Source: Gordius sp. MW1
Lineage: Eukaryota > Nematomorpha > Gordioida > Gordea > Gordiidae
Reading direction: 5' to 3'
DNA length: 64,000 nt
Assembly (NCBI GenBank): GCA_964036665.1
Contig: OZ038530.1
Location: 7,144,501-7,208,500 of the forward strand
In this document: piece after piece, positions 11,841 to 22,600 of the stretch
How positions within the stretch are numbered: the first letter of the stretch is position 1
How the letters are laid out: each line of letters starts with the position of its first letter
Made by a program: the position numbers and the translations under genes
Notes under the pieces: generated by a model
The model's input: the letters and a program-made list of their open reading frames with translations, nothing else
Database searches by the model: none
What the model was told of the DNA's origin: nothing

Positions 11841-12386
11841 CCTTATGCTTCCTAAAGCAGGGTGGATGGGAGAGTTATGGTTATTTTTAGAAATTTGCTG
11901 TGTCTGATGAATCCGCTATGAATAAGAACTATATGTTATATATTTTGGAAGGCTGTGAAACGAGTCTTAAATATAATTTCTGACATAAAGGATTGGAGTA
12001 GAGGGATGGGAGTCGTTTAAAAATGTTCAGGTGGGTCATATAATAGGATAGGATGGTGGTAAATAAATAAAAAATTATGCCTTTGTAAAAACTCTTTGAT
12101 TGAGATAGGTAAAGTTTTTGAAATATATAAATTAATTCTTAATTATTCTGATAGGCTAAGTCATTAAAAATAGGCAACAAATTTATTTTCAATATCTGCA
12201 GGTGAGGGGAGGGAAGTGAGCTTATTGCACACTTAGGAAATTTATTAATTTACCAATGCCTAGTATATTTTTTAAGTTTATGACACTTACAAGCACGGGA
12301 TTAGATCAAAAGTATGATTTTGAATTGGCAAGCTGTGACGCTAGAATATATTGTGATAGGTCTATCCTGCTATTTATGGATTAAAT
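11841..12386. other. Gene-free spacer
   Basis: No coding sequence or paired repeat ends are seen. The segment is bounded by two mobile elements. Confidence 0.3.
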
Positions 12387-12960
12387 TAGTGTTTCGATCT
12401 CGTCTCATCTCGAGTGCTATTATGAGAATTGCGATCTCGTTTCGTGGGTCTCAAAAAATCTAGGTCTTGTCCGGTGAAAAATCTTGACTAAAAAATTCTA
12501 CTATTGTAATTTTTTCCTTAATTTTGTTTAATTATTATATAAATAATAAAACAATTACAAAATTCAAAATAGTGCACCATTTATACAACAACCTTTATAA
12601 ACGGTCATTTGCATATTGAACTTGATGGGACCCTGAGTCAGCATTGGTTTTTAAATAAATATTTTAAGAAAATAGTTGTAGCCCTCTAAAATAGCCTTCA
12701 TCAATTCGCAGAATTTATTGCATGTTTATTAGAGTAGAATCTTAAAAGATACGAGTTGATACTATTCATAACATAAGTAATTAGTTGCACAAGATACAAC
12801 GTTGCAAAAAGAACAATAAAAGTATCATTAAAACTGATAGGAATAAGAATGTTGAGGTTTTTGATAAATTGTACATATATGATTTTTTTACGGTTAAAAG
12901 TTTATTTTCACGAAACAAAGTTACATAAATAAGCGAAATACAAAAATAAAGAAATATTGG

Positions 12961-13504
12961 TGTAATAACCATGGGAACTACCAATTGTGATAAATTAATG
13001 ATGGGACTTCCTTTTATTGACAACAACAATGGTTTAAATAAAATAGGACGACTGTCAGATATAATTCCGAGAAATAAATAAGGCACAAGTAATAATTGAA
13101 TATAATTTGGGCGATGGCCGTGAGTTTAATCCTTGAGTTTAATCGTCTACGTATAGGGGAGGTAGGGGATCGTATGACTTTTGTAGTTGGATCGCTAATC
13201 ACCTTACTGCACCGAGAGAAGAGAAATATATATGATTAACATGCAATGTAAAATTCAGCCTTATAACACAGTCGAGGCTCCTCTCAATTTGAATGAGGGA
13301 TGCCGACCGTTCGACGTCTGCATCTACTTAGTGCACGTCTATTTACATAACGAAATACATTAGCGTACCGTTCGACGTCTGCATCTACTTAGTGCACGTC
13401 TATTTACATAACGAAATACACTATGCCCTTATTAATTTATCTCTAACCGCTATAATAATACTCATTTGAATAAGCATAAAAAAAAAGTAACCCCAACTAC
13501 CACA
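12961..13504 (-). repeat. 3' LTR of the gypsy-type element (544 bp)
   Basis: In the element's own direction (minus strand) the LTR begins TGTGGTAGTTGGGG and ends GGTTATTACA, so it has the usual TG...CA termini. It is nearly identical to the 482-bp LTR at 17840-18321 except for an extra 61-bp tandem copy and a few substitutions. The target duplication attgg lies at 12956-12960 and again at 18322-18326. Confidence 0.93.
13306..13420. repeat. 61-bp tandem duplication inside the 3' LTR only
   Basis: A unit beginning ACCGTTCGACGTCTGCATC occurs at 13306 and again at 13367, a 61-bp period. The second copy stops after AAATACA. The 5' LTR has a single copy. The size difference between the LTRs (62 bp) is explained by this unit plus one base in an A run. 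Confidence 0.9.
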
Positions 13505-13947
13505 CCTTCCCTTTTTATCTCCTCTGGCACCTCTCTATGCTGGCCCAGGGTCAGTTGTCGTAGTGCCTCCTCTGCACTCAGCGACGATCCCACACTACTC
13601 GTTGGCACGGCCTCACTCGCCCTTGGTATTACCTCAGGAGTAGCCTGAGGCCCGTCACTTAATTGTGCCGCGCCTGTGCTTCTACCTGTACACAAAGGCA
13701 ATACGTGCCAACGACGGCACCCATTACACCTTCTACGGGGTCTGCCCATAGGTCCCCCATGTTGCGGACCCCTATTCGGACCAGGTACGCCCGGCATACT
13801 CGTCGGTGGTGGTTCAAACACCGCCACTATCCTAGGGAGCCCATCCACCCCGATTATCACTGTCAAGTGGATAGGGCCTGGCGGGCGAATGACCGCCGTT
13901 CTTCTTACCACCACCTCAACCGAGCACCAGGATAGCTGTAATCGCAT
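13462..13947 (-). CDS. GC-rich extra ORF between integrase and 3' LTR
   Basis: The frame runs 161 codons from an ATG at 13947 and ends inside the 3' LTR. It is much richer in G and C than the rest of the element. The peptide is rich in Pro, Gly and Arg and contains CNGCRRWHVLPLC, a C-x2-C-x3-H-x4-C pattern close to the C-x2-C-x4-H-x4-C zinc knuckle of nucleocapsid proteins. No signal peptide or membrane helix is visible, so an envelope-like protein is unlikely. It may be a displaced Gag-like or captured host fragment. Opposite-strand frames are also open here because of the GC content, so coding status is uncertain. Confidence 0.4.
   Translation of the reverse strand: MRLQLSWCSVEVVVRRTAVIRPPGPIHLTVIIGVDGLPRIVAVFEPPPTSMPGVPGPNRGPQHGGPMGRPRRRCNGCRRWHVLPLCTGRSTGAAQLSDGPQATPEVIPRASEAVPTSSVGSSLSAEEALRQLTLGQHREVPEEIKREGVVVGVTFFLCLFK
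13505..13525 (-). other. Polypurine tract next to the 3' LTR
   Basis: Immediately upstream of the 3' LTR in element orientation is a purine run, GGAGATAAAAAGGGAAGG, abutting the LTR start TGTGG. This is the expected primer site for plus-strand DNA synthesis. Confidence 0.75.
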
Positions 13948-13966
13948 CTAAATATAAAAATATTAA

Positions 13967-15880
13967 TTAGACATCGTGCATCAATAATTGCTCCAAATGT
14001 CTTACTTTCTCTTTCTGACTTTCTAAAAGTCTTACTTTATAAATCTTATGCCCAATATGATTAATAACCCGTGCCAAAACCCAAATTGGTTCACCTGCAT
14101 AGTTACGTGACCACACTAGCTGATTTATCTTAAAGCGAGGGGTAGTCGTTAAAGTATTGTTATCATTATCCGATTCTAACAAAAATTCAGGCGGATATCT
14201 TAATTTACGTTTAAGAAACTCTTTGCCTACTGGTAAACGATCTGGATACCTGGGAGACATGTTATGATACAATCTATAGAGCCAGGTACCGTCCTTACCA
14301 GACTGAGACAACCTAATCCATTTTTTAACTATACCTACATATCTCTCAACCTGTCCATTAGAACTTGGATGATATGGTGGTGTAAATATATGTCTTATTT
14401 TCCACTGTTCACAAAATTTATTAAAATCGGCGCTAGTAAATGCTCTGCCATTATCGGTTACTACGCACCTTGAAAAACCATAAGAACTAATTAAATCCTT
14501 TAAAAAATTAATTGTTACCAGGGTGGATATATTAAAAACCTTTCTAAACTCAGTCCAACCCGAAAAAGCATCTACAATTAAAATATAGCGTTTTTTATCA
14601 AGTTCGAAAAAATCAATGTGTATGCGATCCCAAGGTTCACTAGGACGTGTCCATCTCGCCGCTTTGTCTTTGCGAGGCATGGCCGTCTTTGCCTTGCACC
14701 ATTCACATTGTCGAACCAGTCTTTTAATGCCTTTCGTCATTTTTGGCCACCAGACATACCTACTAGCTATGTCTTTCATCTTTGTAATACCTGCATGCCC
14801 TTCATGTAGTACCTTTAAAACATCCTCACGTAGCGCGGTAGGTATGACAATTTTTTCATTTCGTTTAATTACGTCATCCTCCAAATAAAGCTCGTTAAGT
14901 ACATGTTTAAAAGCTAAAGGAGCCGAAAGACTATCCTCGATACCCAATAAAATATCTTTTATCTTAATAAAATCGGGGTCGGTCTCTGAGCACTTAACTA
15001 TGGAGTTAAACTCAACAATCTTTAACACATTAATGTAATGGTCACTAGTTTGCGTGGTCCCAATATCGTTGTCAGCTTTCTCGTTATTACCACTCATACG
15101 CGACAAAACGTCTGCTAGACAATTATTTTTACCTTTACGATATTTTAATGTTAATGAATAATTACCTAGTATTATTAACCACCTTTGCAAACGCGGGGAC
15201 ATCAAGTATTCAGTATTAATTTTTTGAAATAAATTGATTAAAGGCTTGTGATCGGTAAAAACTGTAAAGGACTTGCCAATTAAATATTCCCTACATCGTT
15301 TTAAACCAAAAGTTATAGCAAGCGCTTCTTTCTCAATCACCGAGTAGTTGCATTCCGCCTTAATAAGTTTACGCGAAAAGTAAATTACAGGATGTTCAAT
15401 TCCATCCTCGACCTGACATAAAGCTCCTCCTATACCCGTGTTGGATGCATTAACATTTAAGATGTGCTCTCTAACCGGATCAAAACATTTTAAGACGGAA
15501 TCTTTTAACAAAATATCTTTTAAATAATTAAAACATTGATCTTCTTTATATTCCCATTTAAACAAAACATTATCTTTAGTTAACTCGTAAAGGGGACCCG
15601 AAAACTTCGTGTAATTATCAATAAATCTGCTATAATAATTCATAAGTCCTAAAAATGAGGATAACACCTTTTTATTATTAGGCCTCTGCATATTTTTTAT
15701 AGCTTCAATTTTAATTAAATTAGGTCTTACCCAGCCATCGGCTATAATATGACCCAAATAAGTTATTTCAGTTGCGCAAGTGCATTTATTCGCTGAAACG
15801 CGTAAATTTTTACTTTTTATTAAAGATAAAACATTAATTAGTCGTGAGTCATGCTCAGCTTGCGTTGAACCCGTAACCAA
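13967..15880 (-). CDS. Ty3/gypsy-type Pol: end of reverse transcriptase, RNase H, integrase
   Basis: This 637-codon frame is the intact distal part of Pol. It starts just after the YxDD region of the reverse transcriptase, continues through the RT thumb (YLGHIIADG, FLGLMNYYSRFI), RNase H (about residues 100-240), then integrase. Integrase shows the H-x3-H and C-x2-C zinc-binding residues (HEGHAGITKM, CEWCKAK) and the catalytic core residues D, D and E in DRIHIDFFE, VVTDNGRAFTS and SSNGQVERYVG. In RNase H the usual TDAS block reads VNAS, so the first catalytic Asp appears to be Asn. A break just upstream separates it from the rest of RT, so the copy is not fully coding. Confidence 0.9.
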   Translation of the reverse strand: MVTGSTQAEHDSRLINVLSLIKSKNLRVSANKCTCATEITYLGHIIADGWVRPNLIKIEAIKNMQRPNNKKVLSSFLGLMNYYSRFIDNYTKFSGPLYELTKDNVLFKWEYKEDQCFNYLKDILLKDSVLKCFDPVREHILNVNASNTGIGGALCQVEDGIEHPVIYFSRKLIKAECNYSVIEKEALAITFGLKRCREYLIGKSFTVFTDHKPLINLFQKINTEYLMSPRLQRWLIILGNYSLTLKYRKGKNNCLADVLSRMSGNNEKADNDIGTTQTSDHYINVLKIVEFNSIVKCSETDPDFIKIKDILLGIEDSLSAPLAFKHVLNELYLEDDVIKRNEKIVIPTALREDVLKVLHEGHAGITKMKDIASRYVWWPKMTKGIKRLVRQCEWCKAKTAMPRKDKAARWTRPSEPWDRIHIDFFELDKKRYILIVDAFSGWTEFRKVFNISTLVTINFLKDLISSYGFSRCVVTDNGRAFTSADFNKFCEQWKIRHIFTPPYHPSSNGQVERYVGIVKKWIRLSQSGKDGTWLYRLYHNMSPRYPDRLPVGKEFLKRKLRYPPEFLLESDNDNNTLTTTPRFKINQLVWSRNYAGEPIWVLARVINHIGHKIYKVRLLESQKEKVRHLEQLLMHDV

Positions 15881-16381
15881 AATGTCATCTAAATAGAAAA
15901 AACACCATCTAAATTATTAAAAATAGAAGACATTGCTCGTTGAAAAATTGGCGCTGACACACTTAAACCAAACGGTAATCGTTTAAAAGCAAACAAACCT
16001 CTATCGGTGTTTATTGTTAAAATTTTAGACGTCTTATCATCTACACGTAACTGAAGATATGCATTCCTAAGGTCTATCTTTGAAAAAAATCTAGACTTTC
16101 AAATTAGCTAAGACCATCTCTATTCTGGGCAAGGGGTATTTAACCTCTATAACATGTTTATTAATAGTTATTCTGTAGTCGGCGCAAACCCTTATGTTAC
16201 CGTCATTCTTCTTACCGGGCACCAAAGGGGTAGCCCACTCCGAATACTCTATTGGTTCAATAACATTATCCTTTAACCAACTATCAATAACTTTATTGAC
16301 CTTATCAATCCACATGAACGGTATTCGACGGGCAGGACAAAAACGAGGAACAGCATCTGAGTGAACCTTAATTGAAAACAC
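15881..16381 (-). pseudogene. Reverse transcriptase N-terminal part, frame-broken
   Basis: The first part (16381-16091) reads in one frame through EWATPLVPGKK, an RVCADYR block and YPLPRIE, all typical of Ty3/gypsy reverse transcriptase. It then meets a stop at 16091. The next block, with LRNAYLQL and a PFGLSVSAP segment, is in another frame. A further shift near a T run at about 15897-15903 moves the catalytic YxDD region into the frame of the downstream ORF. At least two small indels therefore interrupt RT in this copy. Confidence 0.8.
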
Positions 16382-16403
16382 GTTATCGTTTAAACATCCT
16401 AAT

Positions 16404-16985
16404 TCATCTCGAAAAATTTTCCAAAAATTCCGCTTTTAACTCATCAATGTTAAAATGCCACAGTCTCCCGACGTACTGACCATCACAATCAACCCACCCA
16501 GAGGTCGTAGGCTTATCATCGAAAACCCTTGCCTCTGACACCGAGGTTGGATCATCCATTGCCTCATTAATAACAACCAAGGATTTATGCATAGATGCTA
16601 CCTTGAAACCGGGTGTTGCATGGTCATCAGCATTATTGATTAAACAATTGATCTTTCTATTATACGTGGAATCTTTACAAATGCCCCACCAATTAACTAG
16701 AGGCCCAATCAATTTAATCCAATTCCACCCCATAATATTATCTATCTTCTCATCGATAACGAATAACTCTAATTTCAAAACTTCCTCGCCTGCACATACT
16801 CGAACTTTCGTACTACCCAAAATTTTGAGATTCGACCCGTCTAACTGTTTTACTAAAACATGACTTTTATTGATAGTTTTAAAGGGCAAAAATTTTAAAA
16901 AATTACATCTACTTATAACTGAGATAGAGGCTCCAGAATCTACTAAAAAATTTATTTGCATACCTTCAATATTTAAATTAACCAC
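16404..16985 (-). CDS. Retroviral-type aspartic protease region of the gypsy-type element
   Basis: The 193-codon frame starts with a hydrophobic strand and the active-site motif LVDSGASISVIS (about residues 13-24), followed by a flap-like region and FVIDEKIDNIMGWNW, where an ILG motif is usual. Fold and order fit a Ty3/gypsy protease. About 100 C-terminal residues form a linker toward the RT. It lies upstream of RT in the normal gag-pro-pol order. A stop and 22-bp gap separate it from the RT frame. Confidence 0.8.
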   Translation of the reverse strand: MVNLNIEGMQINFLVDSGASISVISRCNFLKFLPFKTINKSHVLVKQLDGSNLKILGSTKVRVCAGEEVLKLELFVIDEKIDNIMGWNWIKLIGPLVNWWGICKDSTYNRKINCLINNADDHATPGFKVASMHKSLVVINEAMDDPTSVSEARVFDDKPTTSGWVDCDGQYVGRLWHFNIDELKAEFLENFSR

Positions 16986-17051
16986 CGGAGTTTGTGAAGA
17001 ATTAAAAAAATTAATATAAACAATCTTAGTGTTGTCCGCGCCAATCGAGCA

Positions 17052-17435
17052 TCAATTAAAGTTACGCGGCCCAGGATTAACAGAACTATCCTGCGTGGCT
17101 CTATTTTCAAAATTACCCGGAATAACCTGGTTATCATTATAAAACTGTATATTCCCATAAAATCTATTATAAGGTTCACGCGACTGAGATCTATATCTAA
17201 AATGCGCCCTGTTATTTTCAAAGTTACGGCCTACATTACAGTTGCGCTTGATGTGCCCTAATCTATCGCAATTGAAGCAACGCGGGACCGAGGATTTAAC
17301 TCTGTAAACCTGTTCTACGCGCTGTAGTTTAATTATCAAAAAAATTACAATTATAATTAGTACAACAATTATAAAAAACATCTTTTCATTCACTACAAAA
17401 TTGATAAAATTAAATGACGCTTTCGGCCCAAACAT
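17052..17435 (-). CDS. Gag remnant: hydrophobic segment plus CCHC zinc knuckle
   Basis: The 127-codon frame has one clear nucleocapsid knuckle, CFNCDRLGHIKRNC (C-x2-C-x4-H-x4-C). An Arg/Asn-rich tail follows (FRYRSQSREPYNRFYG). Before the knuckle is a strongly hydrophobic run, FFIIVVLIIIVIFLII, that would make a single membrane-spanning helix. No capsid-like region is visible: only about 400 bp separate this ORF from the 5' LTR, whereas a gypsy Gag usually has a few hundred residues before the knuckle. An internal deletion of gag is the simplest reading. The hydrophobic run might be a low-complexity artefact. Confidence 0.65.
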   Translation of the reverse strand: MFGPKASFNFINFVVNEKMFFIIVVLIIIVIFLIIKLQRVEQVYRVKSSVPRCFNCDRLGHIKRNCNVGRNFENNRAHFRYRSQSREPYNRFYGNIQFYNDNQVIPGNFENRATQDSSVNPGPRNFN

Positions 17436-17819
17436 GATAATTAAAATAAGATCAGTAAAAGAAATTATTTTTATATCGTTGACCTCAACAATTTAATTTA
17501 CTTACTGTCCAACCAAACGAAGGACTTTATCAAACAAGGTGATAAAAATAAGATAATTGATCGATCAAAAATAAAGAAAATCAATTTATAGTGTTGACAT
17601 TAATAGTTTAATTAAAGTCCATCTAAATGATGTACTGTAAAGGTTAATCACGAATGTTAATATTATAATAACTAATAAAGATTTCTCCATTATTACCAAA
17701 TAAAAAAAAACTTACGTTGTCCTTTTTTCTCTTGTTTTGTATGAACAATCGACGTTTAGAGCCTCGAGTCTTGAAAGTCGAGATTTTTAAAAGCAATTCG
17801 GCAATTCGTTTGTCCTTCG

Positions 17820-17837
17820 CGGTTCCTCGTGCTACCA
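17820..17837 (-). other. Primer-binding site of the gypsy-type element
   Basis: Two bases after the 5' LTR (element orientation) the sequence reads TGGTAGCACGAGGAACC. The leading TGG pairs with the CCA end of a tRNA. The first eight bases resemble the initiator-Met class, but the rest diverges, so I do not name the tRNA. Confidence 0.65.
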
Positions 17838-17839
17838 AT

Positions 17840-18321
17840 TGTAATAACCATGGGAACTACCAATTGTGATAATCCAATAAAGGGACTTCCTTTTATTGAC
17901 AACAACAATGGTTTAAATAAAATAGGACGACTGTCAGATATAATTCCGAGAAATAAATAAGGCACAAGTAATAATTAAATATAATTTGGGCGATGGCCGT
18001 GAGTTTAATCCTTGAGTTTAATCGTCTACGTATAGGGGAGGTAGGGGATCGTATGACTTTTGTAGTTGGATCGCTAATCACCTTACTGCACCGAGAGAAG
18101 AGAAATATATATGATTAACATGCAATGTAAAATTCAGCCTTATAACACAGTCGAGGCTCCTCTCAATTTGAATGAGGGATGCCGACCGTTCGACGTCTGC
18201 ATCTACTTAGTGCACGTCTATTTACATAACGAAATACACTATGCCCTTATTAATTTATCTCTAACCGCTATAATAATACTCATTTGAATAAGCATAAAAA
18301 AAAGTAACCCCAACTACCACA
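17840..18321 (-). repeat. 5' LTR of the gypsy-type element (482 bp)
   Basis: It is bounded by TG...CA and followed on the plus strand by the target duplication attgg (18322-18326). Differences from the 3' LTR are few (for example GATAATCCAATAAAGGG against GATAAATTAATGATGGG), which points to a recent insertion. It would hold the element's promoter and RNA start. Confidence 0.93.
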
Positions 18322-19669
18322 ATTGGTTAAATACAAAGATCTATATCATTTTCTTCTAAAATGGGCCATGAGTCGGCAAAGGATTTAAAGGTGTATCGTA
18401 CAACAAGAATTCCTAGTTGCTGCCTGATTAAAAAGGACGCAGAAATTTTAGATTTCGGTGAGCGTTTTCCGATTTCCTTAAAAAATCCATTGCCTGTTTA
18501 CCAAATGAACCGGAGCACGAGGCAATGACAGGGATAAAAATATTGGATGCCAAAAGGGCAGATAGCAAGTATTTTTACATTCAAAAATAAAACCATTTTA
18601 TTATAGTGTAAGTAAACCCCATATTAAGTACCAAAATATTTACTTATTCAATTTTTTAATTAATTTAGCCACATTATTTTATCGATTCAGTGTGATGGTT
18701 TCTTCACGTACACACCATTAAGTCGAGCTTTATTCATAAATTCGTCTAATTGATTTAGATTAGCGTGAATCGAACTCGATTGAATCTTCTGAACCATGTC
18801 TCCAGGGTACAAAGATTCGAAACTTAGATCTATAGATTGTACATCTCTGATTTATAATTTGTTTGTAAATTTTTGAGCCCTCCCACAAGCAAGCCAGAGG
18901 CTTAACGATCGAACACGGGGTCAAATGATCGGCCAACTTCTGAGATAGGTACGACATTTTGGGGATGTTGGGTCTGTAGCAAATATTCCTTAAAGTCCAT
19001 TTCGTATAGTGAACTATGTGAAAACACAAAAAATACACAAATAAATTTACTATATGACGATGATTAATTAAGATATTTAAAAGCCGAGATCTCCAATAAC
19101 ATATCGCCTCGTCTCGTCCCGAGATTTTTCTTAGATTTTCCGCATCACTAGATTAAATTTAACATTTATATAAGTACATTAATACGGATTAAGTCTAATA
19201 AAATTTAGGTCTAATAATATGGCTCTAAACATTCATTATTTATGGCCATAATATCTGTAAAACAATGTTAAAACGCATAAATTGACTCATATATTTAAAG
19301 ACAAAAATAGTTTTAATAGTTCGACTCAATTAATCTAAAAATATAAGTTTACTAGGAAAAACTTATTTATAATTACTTGACGTGCCTCTAACTTAAAATT
19401 TACTTACACAATGCTTGATGCTTATAATGCTATGCTCGATGTATATAATTGAAAGGTCTATTTACTTAAAAAAGCTGCTTATTTAGTTGAAAAAGATTTT
19501 AAGTGTAGTGAAGTGAAGAAGCTAATTATAGTATTTCCTATTATCATATGTTTACGACGTTTGGTTAAAGTTAGAGTTCCTTCACCCATTCATGAAGCGG
19601 TATTTTTAAACTTATTAAAACGATTTGGCAAAAAATCAAAAACCGAAACTGAAAAAGACGTAAATCATT

Positions 19670-22600
19670 ATGTCTAAAACACCGGGCAAATCTATACTTA
19701 AAGGTAAAATTTTCAAGATATTTTTTTATTAAAATTATGTTAGAAAGTTATGATGTTTCACACAAGCCATTAAGCACACCTGCTTGTGCAAATATATTTA
19801 ATAAACAAAAAACACCTAAAACACCATCAGGCGATAGATTTATACCGAACAGAAGCAAATCCATAACAAATCTGCATTCCTTGATATCAAATTGTTCAAA
19901 TAGTACAAAAAAACAGGAAACAAAGTGTCTTAATGGAAAAATAAAATTAAGCAAATCAAAAAGTGTAAATATAAAATTTTGTGTTGTACTTGATCATAAT
20001 ATTTAGCTAAATTTAAATCGCATTTTCTAATTTGTAATGGTGTTTAAATTATATATAAAAAAAAATTTTTAAACTTTTTTATGTTTAGGATATTACTACT
20101 GATATGATGAGTCAAATATATCTTGAAGACTCTTCTAATACATCAATATTTAGTTATTCAACGTGTTCCAATAATACTAATGATGGTAAATATAAATAAT
20201 AACCTTTATTTTTAAAATTGGAATTTTATAATGGGTTTTACATGAAAAAAAATTTTATTAACAGATTTGAGCAGATTGATGAATCCATTAAATTTGAATA
20301 GAAGTTATATTGAGGGGCATAGCTTAAATCAGTCATCTCTTTCCAAACTCCGACCTATTGCATCTAAACCTGAAAAAATGCTTGACGCTCCTGATATCAT
20401 TAATGATTACTGTAATAGTTATTATAATTAAATTTTTTATCCATATTATTTACTCACTTTATACCTTTTGTTATTTGTGCAAAGATTTAAATCTTTTGGA
20501 TTGGGGTGCTCGAAATATATTAGCCATAGGACTTGGCTCAAGTGTTTATCTTTGGAATAATAGCAATGGTGAAACAACACATCTTATGGATTGTAATGAA
20601 ATACCTAATGATAACCCATCAGAAAACATTTATGTATCATCCTTATCTTGGATGGAAAATGGCAAATTTTTGGCGGTTGGGTTAAGTGATTCAAAAATTC
20701 AAGTAATATTATTTTGAAAAATTAATTATGGAGTGGCAATGTACAACTAAAAATCAAGTTTATATTATTAAAAAAATTAAAAGTGCATGCGCTAAAATAA
20801 ATATATTTATCAATTTAAAGGGGATATCAAAACAAAAAAATTAAATGTGGATAAATTATAAAACTATATTAACTAAAATTATTTACAAATCACTTTAATC
20901 TTTATTTGATACAGGAAATATATCACATTATCTGAAAAATCAATGGAATAAATATGCAAAATGTTGAAATTATTGCACTAGATCTTTTAAATATTATTTT
21001 CTCCCTACACCTTATAAAGTATTTTAACTAGTTGATACCAAAAAGACCCTATAAAGACGTTATATAATTACAGTTTGTTATTTGGGCAAAGGCATTTTTG
21101 GTTGATAAGTTTGAGATGCTTTTGGGATGTATTTGAGTTGAAGTTGAAATGCTTTTGGGAGGAGAGAGTGATTCATTCAAGCAGGACTAAGATTAACTAA
21201 TTTTTAAATTAAAATAGCTGGGACAAGGTAATTTTTAACCGTGATTAATTTAAGAGCACTTTTCTAAAAATGATTTATCCTTATCATTCATTTAATCAAT
21301 TTCTTTATAAAAATTTTGTTTATTGAACCCAAAATTTAAATCACACTATTTTTGCATTCTCCCAATTTAACTCGGGCTTAAGAAGTTTAAATTTAGTAAT
21401 TAATATAATATTTAATGTTTGAGTTTTCTATCTATAAAATTGCAGGTAGAATTGTTATAGTTCATCTTAAATATAAGCATGTTATATGTAAAATTTTTAC
21501 AAGCCTCGAAGCTTAAAATTCAATGATATTTATTCATAATTGCGAAACATCGTTCAAATTATTTTTATATTCGAAATTTGTGGCAATAATTGTTTAAGAT
21601 GCGCAATTTTTACTTATTTTTGGGTCTGCCCGTGTTCGTGTTGAAAATTTTAAAATTCTTTTGGGTCGGGTTTGGGTTTATAAAAGCAAATTTGCCCGCC
21701 TCTAGGGAACATTGATTCGAGTCTAGCCTCGTATTTCTAATTTCATGGGCGTAGCCAGGGGGAGGCAGGGAGGGGCGGCTCTCCCCCTCTAAACCAACAA
21801 ATTCTTCAAATTTAGTATAACTATGGGTGAAATTTTAAGAAAAATATCATTTTGCCCCCCTCTATTTCCAATCCTGGCTACGCCCATGTCTAATTTCAAG
21901 GTTAAATTTTCAAATTCAAACTATTGCTCTGCGCTGAGGTAAAATACAGCAATTTTGGTTTCATTCTATTCTAACATCATTTATTTATCAAGGATTTTCT
22001 TTAAATTTGGAACTTAATAAAAAGTTTGATTTTGACTATGAAATGGCTCAACTTTTCTTTAAAATCAATTTTTTATATTTTTTTTGTAAGTTTAAGATTA
22101 TTATCTGTCCATATCGTATTCTGCTTTAACTTTTGACGACCGGAAGTTTGATAACTGGATTTTAGTGGTGCACATTATAAAATATTTACTATTTATTTAA
22201 TTTTTTACTTTTTGGACTACAAAACATTGATTGCAGAAGTTTAAGTTTTTTGTTATATAATTCTATTAAAGAATTTTTGTTTTATCAAAATACATTAAAA
22301 TTTAAAAAGATAGCGCCCATACTCTTCAAAATGTGACAAAATAGTAAATCATTTAAACGCACTCGAGCCCTATTTCGGCATACTTCCACTACCGTATTGG
22401 CACAATGTGGCTAAAATTTTAAAATGGTTTTACAATATTAAATCTACACTCCCACCTCCCACCAATTTTATTAAAATTTGGTGATCTTTTATAAACTTTT
22501 TAATTTGTAGTGGATCCACAGTTTTAAACCGACATTTTTTAATTTCATTAATAAACTATCACATAACTTCTAAACTGCTTTTAGTGGTCAACTAAACTCC

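Larger units (their letters stand above)
12961..18321 (-). mobile_element. Ty3/gypsy-type LTR retrotransposon, 5.4 kb, 5-bp TSD attgg
   Basis: Two near-identical LTRs, a PBS, a PPT, a gag-like knuckle, protease, reverse transcriptase, RNase H and integrase occur in order on the minus strand, flanked by a perfect 5-bp target duplication. The order protease-RT-RNase H-integrase is that of Ty3/gypsy elements. RT carries frame breaks, RNase H an altered catalytic residue, and gag is short, so this copy is not autonomous. It interrupts the older element at 12387-19150. Confidence 0.92.
12387..19150. mobile_element. Older hAT-like TIR element (TSD gattaaat) split by a gypsy-type retrotransposon
   Basis: The left end starts TAGTGTTTCGATCTCGTCTC and the right end on the minus strand starts TAGTGATGCGGAAAATC, with an inner GGGACGAGACGAGG block. 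Both flanks carry the perfect 8-bp duplication gattaaat (12379-12386 and 19151-19158). Removing the LTR element leaves about 1.4 kb with no recognised transposase. The subterminal CTCGTCTCGTC motif occurs at both ends. Its TAGTG start resembles the foldback element at 6715 and the element at 31379. Confidence 0.75.

Noticed and set aside
13466-13951. Three plus-strand frames over the GC-rich ORF
   Set aside because: High GC removes stop codons on both strands; the minus-strand frame fits the element direction and holds the Cys/His motif.
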